Shown here piece after piece: positions 1 to 9,927 of a DNA stretch of 64,000 nt. This DNA is from Sphingomonas sanguinis NBRC 13937. Lineage in GTDB: Bacteria > Pseudomonadota > Alphaproteobacteria > Sphingomonadales > Sphingomonadaceae. Where the stretch lies: contig NZ_BCTY01000003.1 in assembly GCF_001591005.1 (NCBI RefSeq), positions 1 to 64,000 of the forward strand, given 5' to 3'. The notes under the pieces are model-generated. The model was not told where the DNA came from. It ran no database searches and saw only the letters and a program-made list of their open reading frames with translations. Made by a program: the position numbers and the translations under genes. Within the stretch, counting starts at the first letter, position 1; the number at the start of each line of letters is the position of its first letter.

Positions 1-192
1 TTGAACGGCATCACCGTGCGCGGGTCGATCGTCGGCACCCGGCTCGACCTGCAGGAGTCGCTCGACTTCGCCGCCGATGGCAAGGTCAAGGCGACGGTGG
101 CCACCGCGCCGCTCGCCGAGGTCAACCAGGTGTTCGACCGGATGCGCCGTGGCCAGATCGAAGGACGCATCGTCCTCGACCTCGCCGCCTGA
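1..192 (+). CDS. adhP: Zinc-dependent alcohol dehydrogenase, C-terminal fragment (cut by window edge)
   Basis: Only the last 63 codons lie in the window; the TTG at base 1 is an internal codon. The visible residues ([20 protein letters not shown], then [20 protein letters not shown] and a final RIVLDLAA) match the end of medium-chain zinc alcohol dehydrogenases of the AdhP type: the last part of the NAD-binding fold and the return to the catalytic domain. The zinc ligands and the Rossmann glycine motif lie upstream and cannot be checked. The family oxidises primary alcohols or reduces aldehydes with NAD(H). A strong terminator follows the stop codon, so this is probably the last gene of its transcript. 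Confidence 0.8.
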   Translation: MNGITVRGSIVGTRLDLQESLDFAADGKVKATVATAPLAEVNQVFDRMRRGQIEGRIVLDLAA

Positions 193-201
193 ACCCCACT
201 C

Positions 202-239
202 GCCGCCGGACACGCCACATCGCGTATCCGGCGGCTTTT
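202..239 (+). terminator. Rho-independent terminator after adhP
   Basis: GCCGCCGGACACG (202-214) pairs with CGTATCCGGCGGC (223-235) across a short loop, with one G-T wobble, and is followed by TTTT. It starts ten bases after the adhP stop codon. Confidence 0.8.
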
Positions 240-345
240 CAAATGTCGGAGTGATAGGCTAGACATCCTGCACGGGCCATCATCGCGACGGTCCGAACGA
301 TAAGGCACGACCGACAGACGGCGCGGCCATCGCGGAGGATGAGGA

Positions 346-1380
346 ATGCTGAGCCGACGTTTTTTCCTGGCCGGGGCGACCACCGCCATGGCGACGCCGA
401 CCCTCCTGAGGGCCAAGGGCGCGCCGGTGATCGTCAATCCGGTCGTCCGCCAGCGCGCCGACGCCCAGGTGTTCCGCCATACCGACGGCTGGTATTACCT
501 GACCGGCTCGGTTCCTGAATATGACCGGCTGGTGCTGCGCCGCTCGAAGACGCTGGAGGGTCTGTCGACTGCACCGGAGAAAGTCCTGTGGCGGCATCTC
601 AAGAGCGGCCCGATGTCGGGCTTCATCTGGGCGCCCGAACTGCACCTCGTCGACAATAAGTGGATCATGTATTTCGCAGCGGGCCCCAGCGGCGGCGGCG
701 AGGACGTGTTCCGCATCCGCACCTTCGCGGTGGTATGCGACGGGCCCGATCCGATGGCGGGCAACTGGTCGGTGCTGGGCCAGCTCCAGACCGAATGGGA
801 CACCTTCACCCTCGATTCCACCAGCTTCGTGCACAAGGGCCAGCGCTATCTCGCCTGGGCGCAGCGCGAACCGGGGATCGACACCAATTCCAACCTGTAT
901 CTGGCACCCCTCGCCACCCCGCTGACGCTGGCCGCCAAGCCGGTGCGGCTGTCGGTCCCGACACTCGACTGGGAAATCCAGGGGTTCAAGGTGAACGAGG
1001 CCCCCGCCCTGCTGGCGCGCAACGGCAAGCTGTTCATGACCTATTCGGCGAGCGCAACCGATGCGCGCTATTGCATGGGCATGCTGACCTGCGACGCCAA
1101 GGCCGACATCATGGACGCGGCCAACTGGTCCAAGTCGCCGGTGCCGGTCTTCAAGACATCGGTGGCGCATAAGGTCTTCGGCCCAGGCCATAACAGCTTC
1201 ACCGTCGACGAGCGCGGGCGCGACGTGCTGGTCTATCACGGCCGCGACTATGCGGAGATCAAGGGCGATCCGCTGTTCGATCCCAACCGCCACACCCGGA
1301 TGCAGTATTTCCGCTATCGCCCCGACGGCAGCCCCGATTTCGGCGAACCCGTGGCGAACGGCCCGCTGCGGAGGGGGTGA
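346..1380 (+). CDS. Glycoside hydrolase family 43 protein, Tat-exported (arabinofuranosidase-like)
   Basis: A 344-residue secreted glycosidase. The N-terminus (LSRRFFLAG plus a hydrophobic stretch ending near residue 24) is a twin-arginine signal, so export of a folded enzyme to the periplasm is expected. The five-bladed propeller motifs of GH43 are visible: the base Asp in RADAQVF (D39), IWAPELHL, the pKa-modulating Asp in LDSTSF (D157), the acid Glu in NEAPALL (E218), and the HKVFGPGHNSF motif near the end. The pattern resembles exo-arabinofuranosidases such as those of subfamily 26, but the subfamily is inference. Likely substrates are arabinan or arabinoxylan side chains. It stands alone, followed by a palindromic repeat; the other GH43 gene in the window (46883-47938) belongs to a different subgroup. 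Confidence 0.85.
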   Translation: MLSRRFFLAGATTAMATPTLLRAKGAPVIVNPVVRQRADAQVFRHTDGWYYLTGSVPEYDRLVLRRSKTLEGLSTAPEKVLWRHLKSGPMSGFIWAPELHLVDNKWIMYFAAGPSGGGEDVFRIRTFAVVCDGPDPMAGNWSVLGQLQTEWDTFTLDSTSFVHKGQRYLAWAQREPGIDTNSNLYLAPLATPLTLAAKPVRLSVPTLDWEIQGFKVNEAPALLARNGKLFMTYSASATDARYCMGMLTCDAKADIMDAANWSKSPVPVFKTSVAHKVFGPGHNSFTVDERGRDVLVYHGRDYAEIKGDPLFDPNRHTRMQYFRYRPDGSPDFGEPVANGPLRRG

Positions 1381-1390
1381 GATACGGTGA

Positions 1391-1510
1391 ATTCCTCCCC
1401 TGCAAGGGGAGGTGGCAGGGCGAAGCCCTGACGGAGGGGTGTCGCCCTCTCGATAACGGGACACCCCTCCGACGCGCTACGCGCGCCACCTCCCCTTACA
1501 GGGGAGGAAT
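1391..1510 (+). repeat. Bipartite palindromic intergenic element, copy A
   Basis: The ends are inverted copies: ATTCCTCCCCTGCAAGGGG on the left and CCCCTTACAGGGGAGGAAT on the right. Two distinct inner arms lie between: GGCAGGGCGAAGCCCTGACGG, and one containing GCGCTACGCGC, each next to GGAGGGGTGTC or its complement. Related copies lie at 14399-14526, 26302-26440 and 54264-54389. The 26302 copy carries the two arms in the opposite order, so the element has polarity and occurs in both orientations. Confidence 0.85.
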
Positions 1511-1557
1511 AATCTGATGACGCTTGGGTGCCACGCGCCGCTCGGCTAAGAACGGGC

Positions 1558-1827
1558 ATGGATTTCGACCAACTGCTCATCCGCTTCTTCGGCACCGAGG
1601 ATATCGGCGACCTGTCGCCCGACCAGCTGTCCGCCGGGATCGACCGGCTGCGGGTGCAATTCGGGCTGGAGCGCGACAGCGGTCGTCGCTTCGCGCTCTG
1701 GTGTCTCGCTTACATGCTGGGCGTCGCGCCAGACCTGGACGACGCCTTCGACGACGAAACCGACAAGGAAGCCGCGCGCGACTTCATAGACACGATCGAC
1801 CGGGAGATGGACGAAGACGAAGAGTGA
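1558..1827 (+). CDS. Small acidic protein of unknown function
   Basis: An 89-residue protein that I do not recognise as a named family. The ATG at 1558 (MDFDQLLIRFF) is chosen over an upstream candidate at 1528, because the extra residues would be arginine-rich and unlike the rest. The protein is strongly acidic, especially the tail, which ends in REMDEDEE. It has helical amphipathic stretches (LSPDQLSAGIDRLRVQFGL) and no signal peptide or clear membrane span. Codon use is like that of its neighbours, so it is probably real, but the function is unknown. It lies between two palindromic repeat elements. Confidence 0.6.
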   Translation: MDFDQLLIRFFGTEDIGDLSPDQLSAGIDRLRVQFGLERDSGRRFALWCLAYMLGVAPDLDDAFDDETDKEAARDFIDTIDREMDEDEE

Positions 1828-1839
1828 TCGGCTAAACCC

Positions 1840-1932
1840 ACCCTCACCCTTCCGGCGCTTCGCGCCTCCCTCCCTCTCCAATTGGGAGAGGGAAGGGGCC
1901 CGCCCGCAATAGCGGGTGGGAAGGGTGAGGGT
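1840..1932 (+). repeat. Palindromic intergenic element, second family
   Basis: The outer inverted repeat ACCCTCACCCTT / AAGGGTGAGGGT encloses an inner one (CCCTCTCCAATTGGGAGAGGG). A shorter relative with the same outer arms lies at 31697-31746. It sits between the acidic-protein gene and the end of katG. Confidence 0.75.
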
Positions 1933-1940
1933 AGAAAAGA

Positions 1941-1976
1941 CAAAGAAAAAGGGGCTGCGCCTCATGGCACAGCCCC
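1941..1976 (-). terminator. Rho-independent terminator of katG
   Basis: On the minus strand GGGGCTGTGCC, loop ATGA, GGCGCAGCCCC is followed by TTTTTCTTTG. The hairpin (1951-1975) lies 26 bases after the katG stop codon. Confidence 0.85.
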
Positions 1977-2001
1977 CTTCCCTTTTAACCGTCGCGCAGG
2001 A

Positions 2002-4299
<2,298 letters not shown>

Positions 4300-4371
4300 T
4301 CAGATCGTCGCGGGAGTAAAACCGACTATCTTCGTCAGACTGATTGAGCGGAGCGAACAGAGCCGATCGGA

Positions 4372-4791
4372 TCAGCCCGGATCATTCTCGTCGCGCAGTG
4401 TCCGCCCGGCCAGGATGATCTCGGCCACGAAGCAGCCCAGCCCCGCGACCGCGCAGAGCAGGCCCCCGCCAAAGAAGAAAAACAGGATCGCCGAATGACC
4501 GGAGGCGCGCAGCACCCCGAAGAACAGGGTGATGGCCGCCCCGCAGGTCATCACGCCCGCCGCCGCCGCCAGCGTGACCGCGATGTCGAGAAAGCGCGAC
4601 CGCAGCCGCAACCGGTCCATCTCGATCCGACTTGCCTGCGCATCCTTCTTCAGGACATGGATGCGGTCGCTGATCCGGCCCAGCCGCGTCGAAAAGACGT
4701 TGAGCAGCGCCCCCACCGCCGTCAGCAGGAAGATCGGGGTCAGCGCCAGCTGAATGACATGCGCCGCCTCGCTGAGCGGTTCCTTGATCAC
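4372..4791 (-). CDS. DUF2721-family membrane protein
   Basis: A 139-residue protein beginning at a GTG whose first bases form a GTGA overlap with the stop of the upstream acetyltransferase, so translation is probably coupled. The start region (EAAHVIQLALTPIFLLTAVG) followed by ALLNVFSTRLGRISDRI is the recognisable DUF2721 signature. Three hydrophobic spans are visible: residues 14-32, about 68-92 and 102-127. A basic helix (LKKDAQASRIEMDRLRLRSR) lies between the first and second. Function is unknown for the family. It is the last gene of the Pls-type NRPS operon; whether it serves that pathway is inference from position only. Confidence 0.8.
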   Translation of the reverse strand: MIKEPLSEAAHVIQLALTPIFLLTAVGALLNVFSTRLGRISDRIHVLKKDAQASRIEMDRLRLRSRFLDIAVTLAAAAGVMTCGAAITLFFGVLRASGHSAILFFFFGGGLLCAVAGLGCFVAEIILAGRTLRDENDPG

Positions 4792-5324
4792 GCGCCCGTT
4801 CCCAGTCTTGCCTGGGCCGCCGCCAGTGCGGCATCGCGGCGGGCGACGAGTTCCTCGATCGACTGTAAGGAGAGGTCGAACCGCAGCTCGTGCATCGTCA
4901 TGCCGGAGCGATAGCCTTGCGGCCAGACGGCGGTCTCCTCGAACCCGCAGTGGCGGAAGAACGGCGCGATCGCGGGCGAGGTGTCGACCGTGACATAGCG
5001 GGTCGGCGGATCGGCGTGGCGCGCGACATGCAGCAACCGCTCGAACAGCAGCAGCTTGCCCAGCCCACTCCCATGGAACCGCCGCGACGCCATGCCCCAA
5101 TAGAGCAGCGCCTTGTTGTAATGCTCCCAGACTTCATAACCACCGAACGCCACGACCTCGCCAGCGACCGTCACGACAAAGGCGGGTCCGTCGGGCTCCT
5201 CCAGCGTCTCGATCAGCCATTCGCGGTCCCCGGCGCCGAAATAGTCGGGCAGGTTGGTGTCGAACATGGCGAGCACCGCGTCACGGTCATCGGGCCGATA
5301 CGGACGGACAAGGAGCACGCTCAC
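4788..5324 (-). CDS. GNAT-family N-acetyltransferase
   Basis: A 178-residue acetyltransferase starting at a GTG (protein SVLLVRPYRPDDRDAVLAMF), which overlaps the stop of the upstream phosphopantetheinyl transferase by four bases (GTGA). The frame is open much further upstream, but that part is only a shadow of the upstream gene. GNAT features: the beta4 segment ALLYWGMASRRFHGSGLGK with the acetyl-CoA pyrophosphate loop (RRFHGSGLGK, about residues 81-90), then helix LLLFERLLHVA and beta5 with the acceptor-side motif APFFRHCGFEE. The substrate cannot be told. Its place between the PPTase and DUF2721 genes of the NRPS operon suggests that it may acetylate the amino-acid product or its monomer, which is inference. 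Confidence 0.85.
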   Translation of the reverse strand: MSVLLVRPYRPDDRDAVLAMFDTNLPDYFGAGDREWLIETLEEPDGPAFVVTVAGEVVAFGGYEVWEHYNKALLYWGMASRRFHGSGLGKLLLFERLLHVARHADPPTRYVTVDTSPAIAPFFRHCGFEETAVWPQGYRSGMTMHELRFDLSLQSIEELVARRDAALAAAQARLGTGA

Positions 5325-5887
5325 GCCGCCTCCGCCCAGACAGCGACGGTTTCGATCGCGCCGTCCTGCTCGCGGGTCCAGCATTGCGACACGCCCTGAT
5401 GCGCCGCCGTCGCCCGGATCGGATCGATCAGCCGCGTCTCGATCGCCTCGGGCGCGATGCGGCGGGGCGTGCCGACCAGCTTGGCGTGCGCTTCCTTGAT
5501 CGTCCAGCGGCGCAGCCATTGCCGGGCCTGTAGGGGAGCGCATACGGCGCGAACCTCCGCCGCCTCCCGCGCGGTCATCATATCCCATAAAGGCGGGCAA
5601 TCGTCGATCGTCTCGCGATCGACCGCGACGGGCTGGCGGGCGGCGGCGATCAGGCAAAGCCCCGCGCTCCCCGAAAGGCTGATATACCAGCCTTTTGGTG
5701 ACAGGACCTCCGGCTTGCCCTCACCGTTGCGGGCCAGCGTCACCGTCGCCGCCGACACATGGTGCAGCAGCCTCGTGACCAGCGGCTCGCGCCGCCCGCG
5801 CCCCGGATCGTCCACGCGCCAAATCACCGGCGACCCGCCGTCCCAAGCCAGCCGCTCCAGCGCCCCGTCATGCCAAAGCGGGGTCAT
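5321..5887 (-). CDS. 4'-phosphopantetheinyl transferase (Sfp type)
   Basis: A 188-residue PPTase that would transfer phosphopantetheine from CoA to the carrier-domain serine of the NRPS encoded directly upstream. The magnesium-binding motif is VAVDRETI (D90 and E92), and the second motif WTIKEAHAKLVG supplies E132 and K136. The N-terminal lobe is short compared with Sfp (about 225 residues), as in compact bacterial PPTases. Its ATG overlaps the NRPS stop codon (ATGA) and its own stop overlaps the next start (GTGA). That coupling makes the NRPS its most likely substrate. Confidence 0.9.
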   Translation of the reverse strand: MTPLWHDGALERLAWDGGSPVIWRVDDPGRGRREPLVTRLLHHVSAATVTLARNGEGKPEVLSPKGWYISLSGSAGLCLIAAARQPVAVDRETIDDCPPLWDMMTAREAAEVRAVCAPLQARQWLRRWTIKEAHAKLVGTPRRIAPEAIETRLIDPIRATAAHQGVSQCWTREQDGAIETVAVWAEAA

Positions 5888-8800
5888 TCGCCGGTCACGA
5901 TCCGGGCCGGGCTCCCCTCCCAGTTGGTGCCCGCGGGAAGGCTCTCACCCTTCATCACCACCGACAGGTCGCCCAGCTGCGCATCCGCGCCGATCTCCGC
6001 ATCATAGAGCACGATGGCGAGCGAGCCGATGGTTGCCCGGTCGCCGACCGTGATCGCGCCGACCTTCATCACCCGGTCCTCGAACAAATGCGTCTGCAGC
6101 CCGGCATAGTCGTTGAGCGCCACATCGTTGCCGATGGTAACCAGGTCATGCTCGGTCAGGTCGGTGGTGTCGATATAGCAGCGCTTGCCGACCTTGGCCC
6201 CCATCAGCCGCAGATAAAGGCCGATCCAAGGCGTGCCGCGTAATGGCTCGAGCAGGTTGGCGACCGCCAGATTCTCGTACGTCGCCGTCACCAGCTCGGT
6301 CCGCCAGACGAAGGTGCTCCACAGCGGCGCGGTCGTCGCCTTGTAGCGCCCGACCACCAGCCATTTCAGTGCCAGCACGAACAGACCGCAAGCCAGGCAG
6401 AAACCGACATACAGGAACGGGAAGGCGGAGATGATGACCAGCCCGCCGCGCTCCAGATCGTCGAGATCGCCGACCACCGACAACAGCGCGCTGAAGAACA
6501 CCAGGAAGGCGGTCAGCGACAGGGTGGTGCGGATCGCCTCGATCGACAGGCGCGTCGCGATCAGGCCCTTGGACGGGTTAAAGCGGGCCCCTTCGTCGAA
6601 CATCGTCGCGACCTGTCGAACCGGTAGCTTGATCGCGGGCGATCCGAACCAGGTGCTGCCCGCCTCGGTCGCCAGGCTGGGGTCCTCGGGCGGCTTGGAG
6701 AGGACGCCGATCAGCACCTCGTCGCCGATCTGCGCGCCTGTGGGCAGCAGCGCCGAATTGCCGATGAAGCTGCGGCGGCCGATCTTCGTATGCGCCAGCT
6801 CGATGGTGCCATGGCCGATCTTGGCCGCGCCGAAGATCACCGAGTCCGCGATGAAGCTCTCCGGCCCGATCTCGACCAGATCGGGGACGATGGCGCTGGC
6901 GGTCGAAATCTCCGCGCGCCGCCCGACCTTCACGCCCAGCGCGCGATACCAGGGAATGACGTAGAGCGTGGCAAAGATCGGATGCAGCAGCCGCAGTGCC
7001 AAATCGTTGATCTGCCGCACCATCCAATAGCGGACATAGAACCAGCTATCGAGGCGGTAGACGCCCGGCTTCACGCGGCCGAGGATCAGCCGCTTGGCGA
7101 GCACGGTCAGCACGCACATCATCACGATATAGGTCGCGGCCAGCAGCGGCGAGACGAGCATATAGCCATAGCCGGTCGTCGCCCAATCCATCTCGATCAG
7201 CGCGATCAGGCCCGGCGCGATCGGCAGGATGGCGATGATCGGCAGCAGCAGCGCGCCGATGAAGATCGCCAGCGACGGCCCGGCCCGCTTGCCGGTCGTG
7301 ATGGCCTCACCCGGCTCGACCATCCGGTCGAAGGCGGCGGGCGATCCGGTCCAGCGTTGGCGGGCGGGGATCACCGTCTCGGCGGGAAGGGCGGCCATAT
7401 CGTCGAGGATCGCGTCATCCTCCAGCACGGCATTGCGGCCGACCACCGCCTGCCCGCCGACGAACGCCCGGTCGCCCAGCGTCACCGTGCCCAGCCGCAG
7501 CAGGCCACGCTCGACCGAGCTGGTCGCCATCACCGCCTGGTCGCTGACGATGGCATCGTCGCCGCAGGCAAACAGGTCGGCGGTGTCGATGACGCCATTG
7601 CCGATATAGGCGCGCTTGCCGATCTTGGCGCCCAGCATCCGGTAATAGCCCCGGATCATCGGCGTGCCCGCCAGATAGGGTGTCGCCGTCACCGCGATGA
7701 TCCGCCGCACCAGCCACCAGCGGAAATAGGTCCCGCCCCACAGTGGATAGTCGCCCGCCTTGAACCGCCCCGCGATCACCCACTTGGCGGCGATCGAGAA
7801 CAGCATCGAGGCGACCGGCACGATGGTGAAGAAGAGCGCACTGAGGATCAGCGCATCGATCCGGCTCATCCGCCCCGCCAGGTGCGTATAGGCGACGTAC
7901 GGGAAGAACCATTGCAGCCCGGCAATGGTGTAGATGGGCAGCAGCGCCACCGTTTGCGCGGCAACGCACAGCATCCGCTTCCATTCGGGGACACGGTGGA
8001 AACTCTCCTCGGTCGCGACCGCCACGGGCGCGGTGCCGCCGATCCGGGTCGCCAGCGCGCGAATGGTCGGCGCGGCGTAGAGGTCTTCCAGCGACAGCCC
8101 CTCCAGTCCCGCGACCTTGCGCGCCGCCGAGACGAGGCGCGCGGCCTTTAGCGAATGTCCGCCCAAGTCCTCGAACAGATCGTCGGTCACCGACACCGGC
8201 TGCGGCGCGAACGCTTCGGTCCAGATGGCGTGGAGCTTTTCCTCCATCGGCGTGGCGGGCGCTTCGAGCTGGCGGCCGGTGTCGACGGTGATTTCAGGCT
8301 TTACCAGTGCCTTGCGATCGACTTTTCCCGACGCAGGCAAGGTCGGCAACGCCGCCAGTAGCTGATAGGCGGCGGGGCGCATATAGTTGGGCAGGCGCTC
8401 GGTTACCCGCGCCTTGATGTCGGCGATGTCGATCGTCTCTCCACTGCGTGCCACGAGGAAGGCGGCGAGGAATTCCGAGCCATCGGCATCGGTGAACAGA
8501 TGCACGACCGCCTGCGCGACGCCGGGCGCCTCGCCGATCACCGCCTCGATCTCGGCCAGCTCGACGCGGAAGCCGCGAATCTTCACCTGGGTGTCGATAC
8601 GCCCGACGAAATCGATGTCGCCCGCCGCGTCCAGCCGGACGAGATCGCCCGAGCGATAGATGCGCTCCGGCCCGCCCGACACGGTGTCGAACGGCGTCAT
8701 GGTGAATTTCTCGGCGGTCAGGTCGGGGCGGTTGACGTAACCGACGCCGACGCCAGGCCCGCCGATGACCAGCTCACCCTCCTGCCCCGCCTCGACCGGC

Positions 8801-9891
8801 TGCAACTGCTCGTCGACGATCCAGGCGGTATAGCCGGGCAGCGGCTTGCCGATCGTGATGCGCTTGCCCGGCTGCACCTCGGTCCAGGTCGCGGTCACCG
8901 AGGTTTCGGTCGGGCCGTATGTGTTGAGCAGCCGCAAACCGGGACGCGCCAGACGGCGCGGCAGGTCGGCCGGACATGCCTCACCGCCCATGTTGATCAG
9001 ACGAAGCGTCGGCACCGGATGCTCGACCAGCGCGATCAGCGAGGGGACGACGTGCCAGATCGTCGTCTTTTCCGCTGCCAACGCGATGGCGACATCGGGT
9101 CCGCTCGCCGCCAGCGCCTCGGCCGCGACGAGCAGTTTCGCACCGACGAAGAAGGCGCTCCACATCGTCTCGACCGACATGTCGAAGGCCAGGCTGAACC
9201 CGCCGAACACGATATCGTCCGGCTCCAGCGCCAGGATCGCGCTTTCGGAGCGGACGAGGTGACAGGCATTGGCGTGGGTGATCATCACCCCCTTGGGCCG
9301 CCCGGTCGTGCCCGAGGTGTAAATGATATAGGCGAGATCCTGCGGGTCCGATCCGGTCACCTCACGGCCCAACGGCAAGGGCGGCTCGGCGGCGAGGTCG
9401 CCCAGTTCGGCGTCGAGCGCCAGCGTCGCCCCCGGTATTTCCGCCGACCGCGCGCCGGTGGTGATGGTCAGTGCGGCACCGCTATCCTCGATGATGAAGG
9501 CGATGCGGTCCTGCGGATAGCCCCAGTCGACCGGGACATAGGCCGCGCCGGTCCGCAACACGCCCAGGATCGCCATATACTGGTCGAGCCCGCGCGGCAG
9601 GCAGAGGACCACCCGGTCGCCCTTCCCCACGCCCAGCGCGCGCAACCGGTGTGCCAAAGACAGGCTGCGATGCGCGAGCATGTCGTAAGTCCAGTCCTTG
9701 GGGCGGCTATATTCCTCGTCCGCACCAATCAGCGTCAATGCGGTGGTCCAGCCCCGCGAACGGCAGGTCGCGTCGAACAGTTCATGCAGCAGTTCGTCGC
9801 GGGCATAGGGTCGGTCGGGGCGCAGCGCCGGGGCCGGGGCGATCGAGGCATGGATGCTCGGCGCGACGGGGACTTCGGTATCTGCGGACAT
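5884..9891 (-). CDS. Pls/PosA-family single-module non-ribosomal peptide synthetase
   Basis: A 1335-residue membrane synthetase with an adenylation domain, a carrier domain and a membrane-bound C-terminal half, with no condensation or thioesterase domain. This is the layout of epsilon-poly-L-lysine synthetase (Pls) and related amino-acid homopolymer enzymes. Adenylation motifs: YIIYTSGTTGRPKG (residues 188-201), FDMSVETMW (237-245), NTYGPTE (323-329), YRSGDLVR (412-419), GRIDTQVKIRGFRVE, and the catalytic lysine in LPASGKVDRK (K523). Carrier motif: DLFEDLGGHSLKAARL with S580 as the phosphopantetheine site. From about residue 640 pairs of transmembrane helices alternate with three hexapeptide left-handed beta-helix segments (starting at GAKIGKRAYIG, GVKVGRRAEIS and GAKVGKRCYID). 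In Pls the equivalent tandem domains make the peptide bonds. The acidic E241 in the A4 motif would fit a basic amino acid (inference). The product is unknown. Confidence 0.93.
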   Translation of the reverse strand: MSADTEVPVAPSIHASIAPAPALRPDRPYARDELLHELFDATCRSRGWTTALTLIGADEEYSRPKDWTYDMLAHRSLSLAHRLRALGVGKGDRVVLCLPRGLDQYMAILGVLRTGAAYVPVDWGYPQDRIAFIIEDSGAALTITTGARSAEIPGATLALDAELGDLAAEPPLPLGREVTGSDPQDLAYIIYTSGTTGRPKGVMITHANACHLVRSESAILALEPDDIVFGGFSLAFDMSVETMWSAFFVGAKLLVAAEALAASGPDVAIALAAEKTTIWHVVPSLIALVEHPVPTLRLINMGGEACPADLPRRLARPGLRLLNTYGPTETSVTATWTEVQPGKRITIGKPLPGYTAWIVDEQLQPVEAGQEGELVIGGPGVGVGYVNRPDLTAEKFTMTPFDTVSGGPERIYRSGDLVRLDAAGDIDFVGRIDTQVKIRGFRVELAEIEAVIGEAPGVAQAVVHLFTDADGSEFLAAFLVARSGETIDIADIKARVTERLPNYMRPAAYQLLAALPTLPASGKVDRKALVKPEITVDTGRQLEAPATPMEEKLHAIWTEAFAPQPVSVTDDLFEDLGGHSLKAARLVSAARKVAGLEGLSLEDLYAAPTIRALATRIGGTAPVAVATEESFHRVPEWKRMLCVAAQTVALLPIYTIAGLQWFFPYVAYTHLAGRMSRIDALILSALFFTIVPVASMLFSIAAKWVIAGRFKAGDYPLWGGTYFRWWLVRRIIAVTATPYLAGTPMIRGYYRMLGAKIGKRAYIGNGVIDTADLFACGDDAIVSDQAVMATSSVERGLLRLGTVTLGDRAFVGGQAVVGRNAVLEDDAILDDMAALPAETVIPARQRWTGSPAAFDRMVEPGEAITTGKRAGPSLAIFIGALLLPIIAILPIAPGLIALIEMDWATTGYGYMLVSPLLAATYIVMMCVLTVLAKRLILGRVKPGVYRLDSWFYVRYWMVRQINDLALRLLHPIFATLYVIPWYRALGVKVGRRAEISTASAIVPDLVEIGPESFIADSVIFGAAKIGHGTIELAHTKIGRRSFIGNSALLPTGAQIGDEVLIGVLSKPPEDPSLATEAGSTWFGSPAIKLPVRQVATMFDEGARFNPSKGLIATRLSIEAIRTTLSLTAFLVFFSALLSVVGDLDDLERGGLVIISAFPFLYVGFCLACGLFVLALKWLVVGRYKATTAPLWSTFVWRTELVTATYENLAVANLLEPLRGTPWIGLYLRLMGAKVGKRCYIDTTDLTEHDLVTIGNDVALNDYAGLQTHLFEDRVMKVGAITVGDRATIGSLAIVLYDAEIGADAQLGDLSVVMKGESLPAGTNWEGSPARIVTGE

Positions 9892-9927
9892 CGATACGCT
9901 TTCTGGACCAGAACGTGAAGGATCGGC

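Noticed and set aside
1391..1510. Palindromic repeats considered as a CRISPR array
   Set aside because: Copies are dispersed tens of kilobases apart with no regular spacers and no cas genes in the window.
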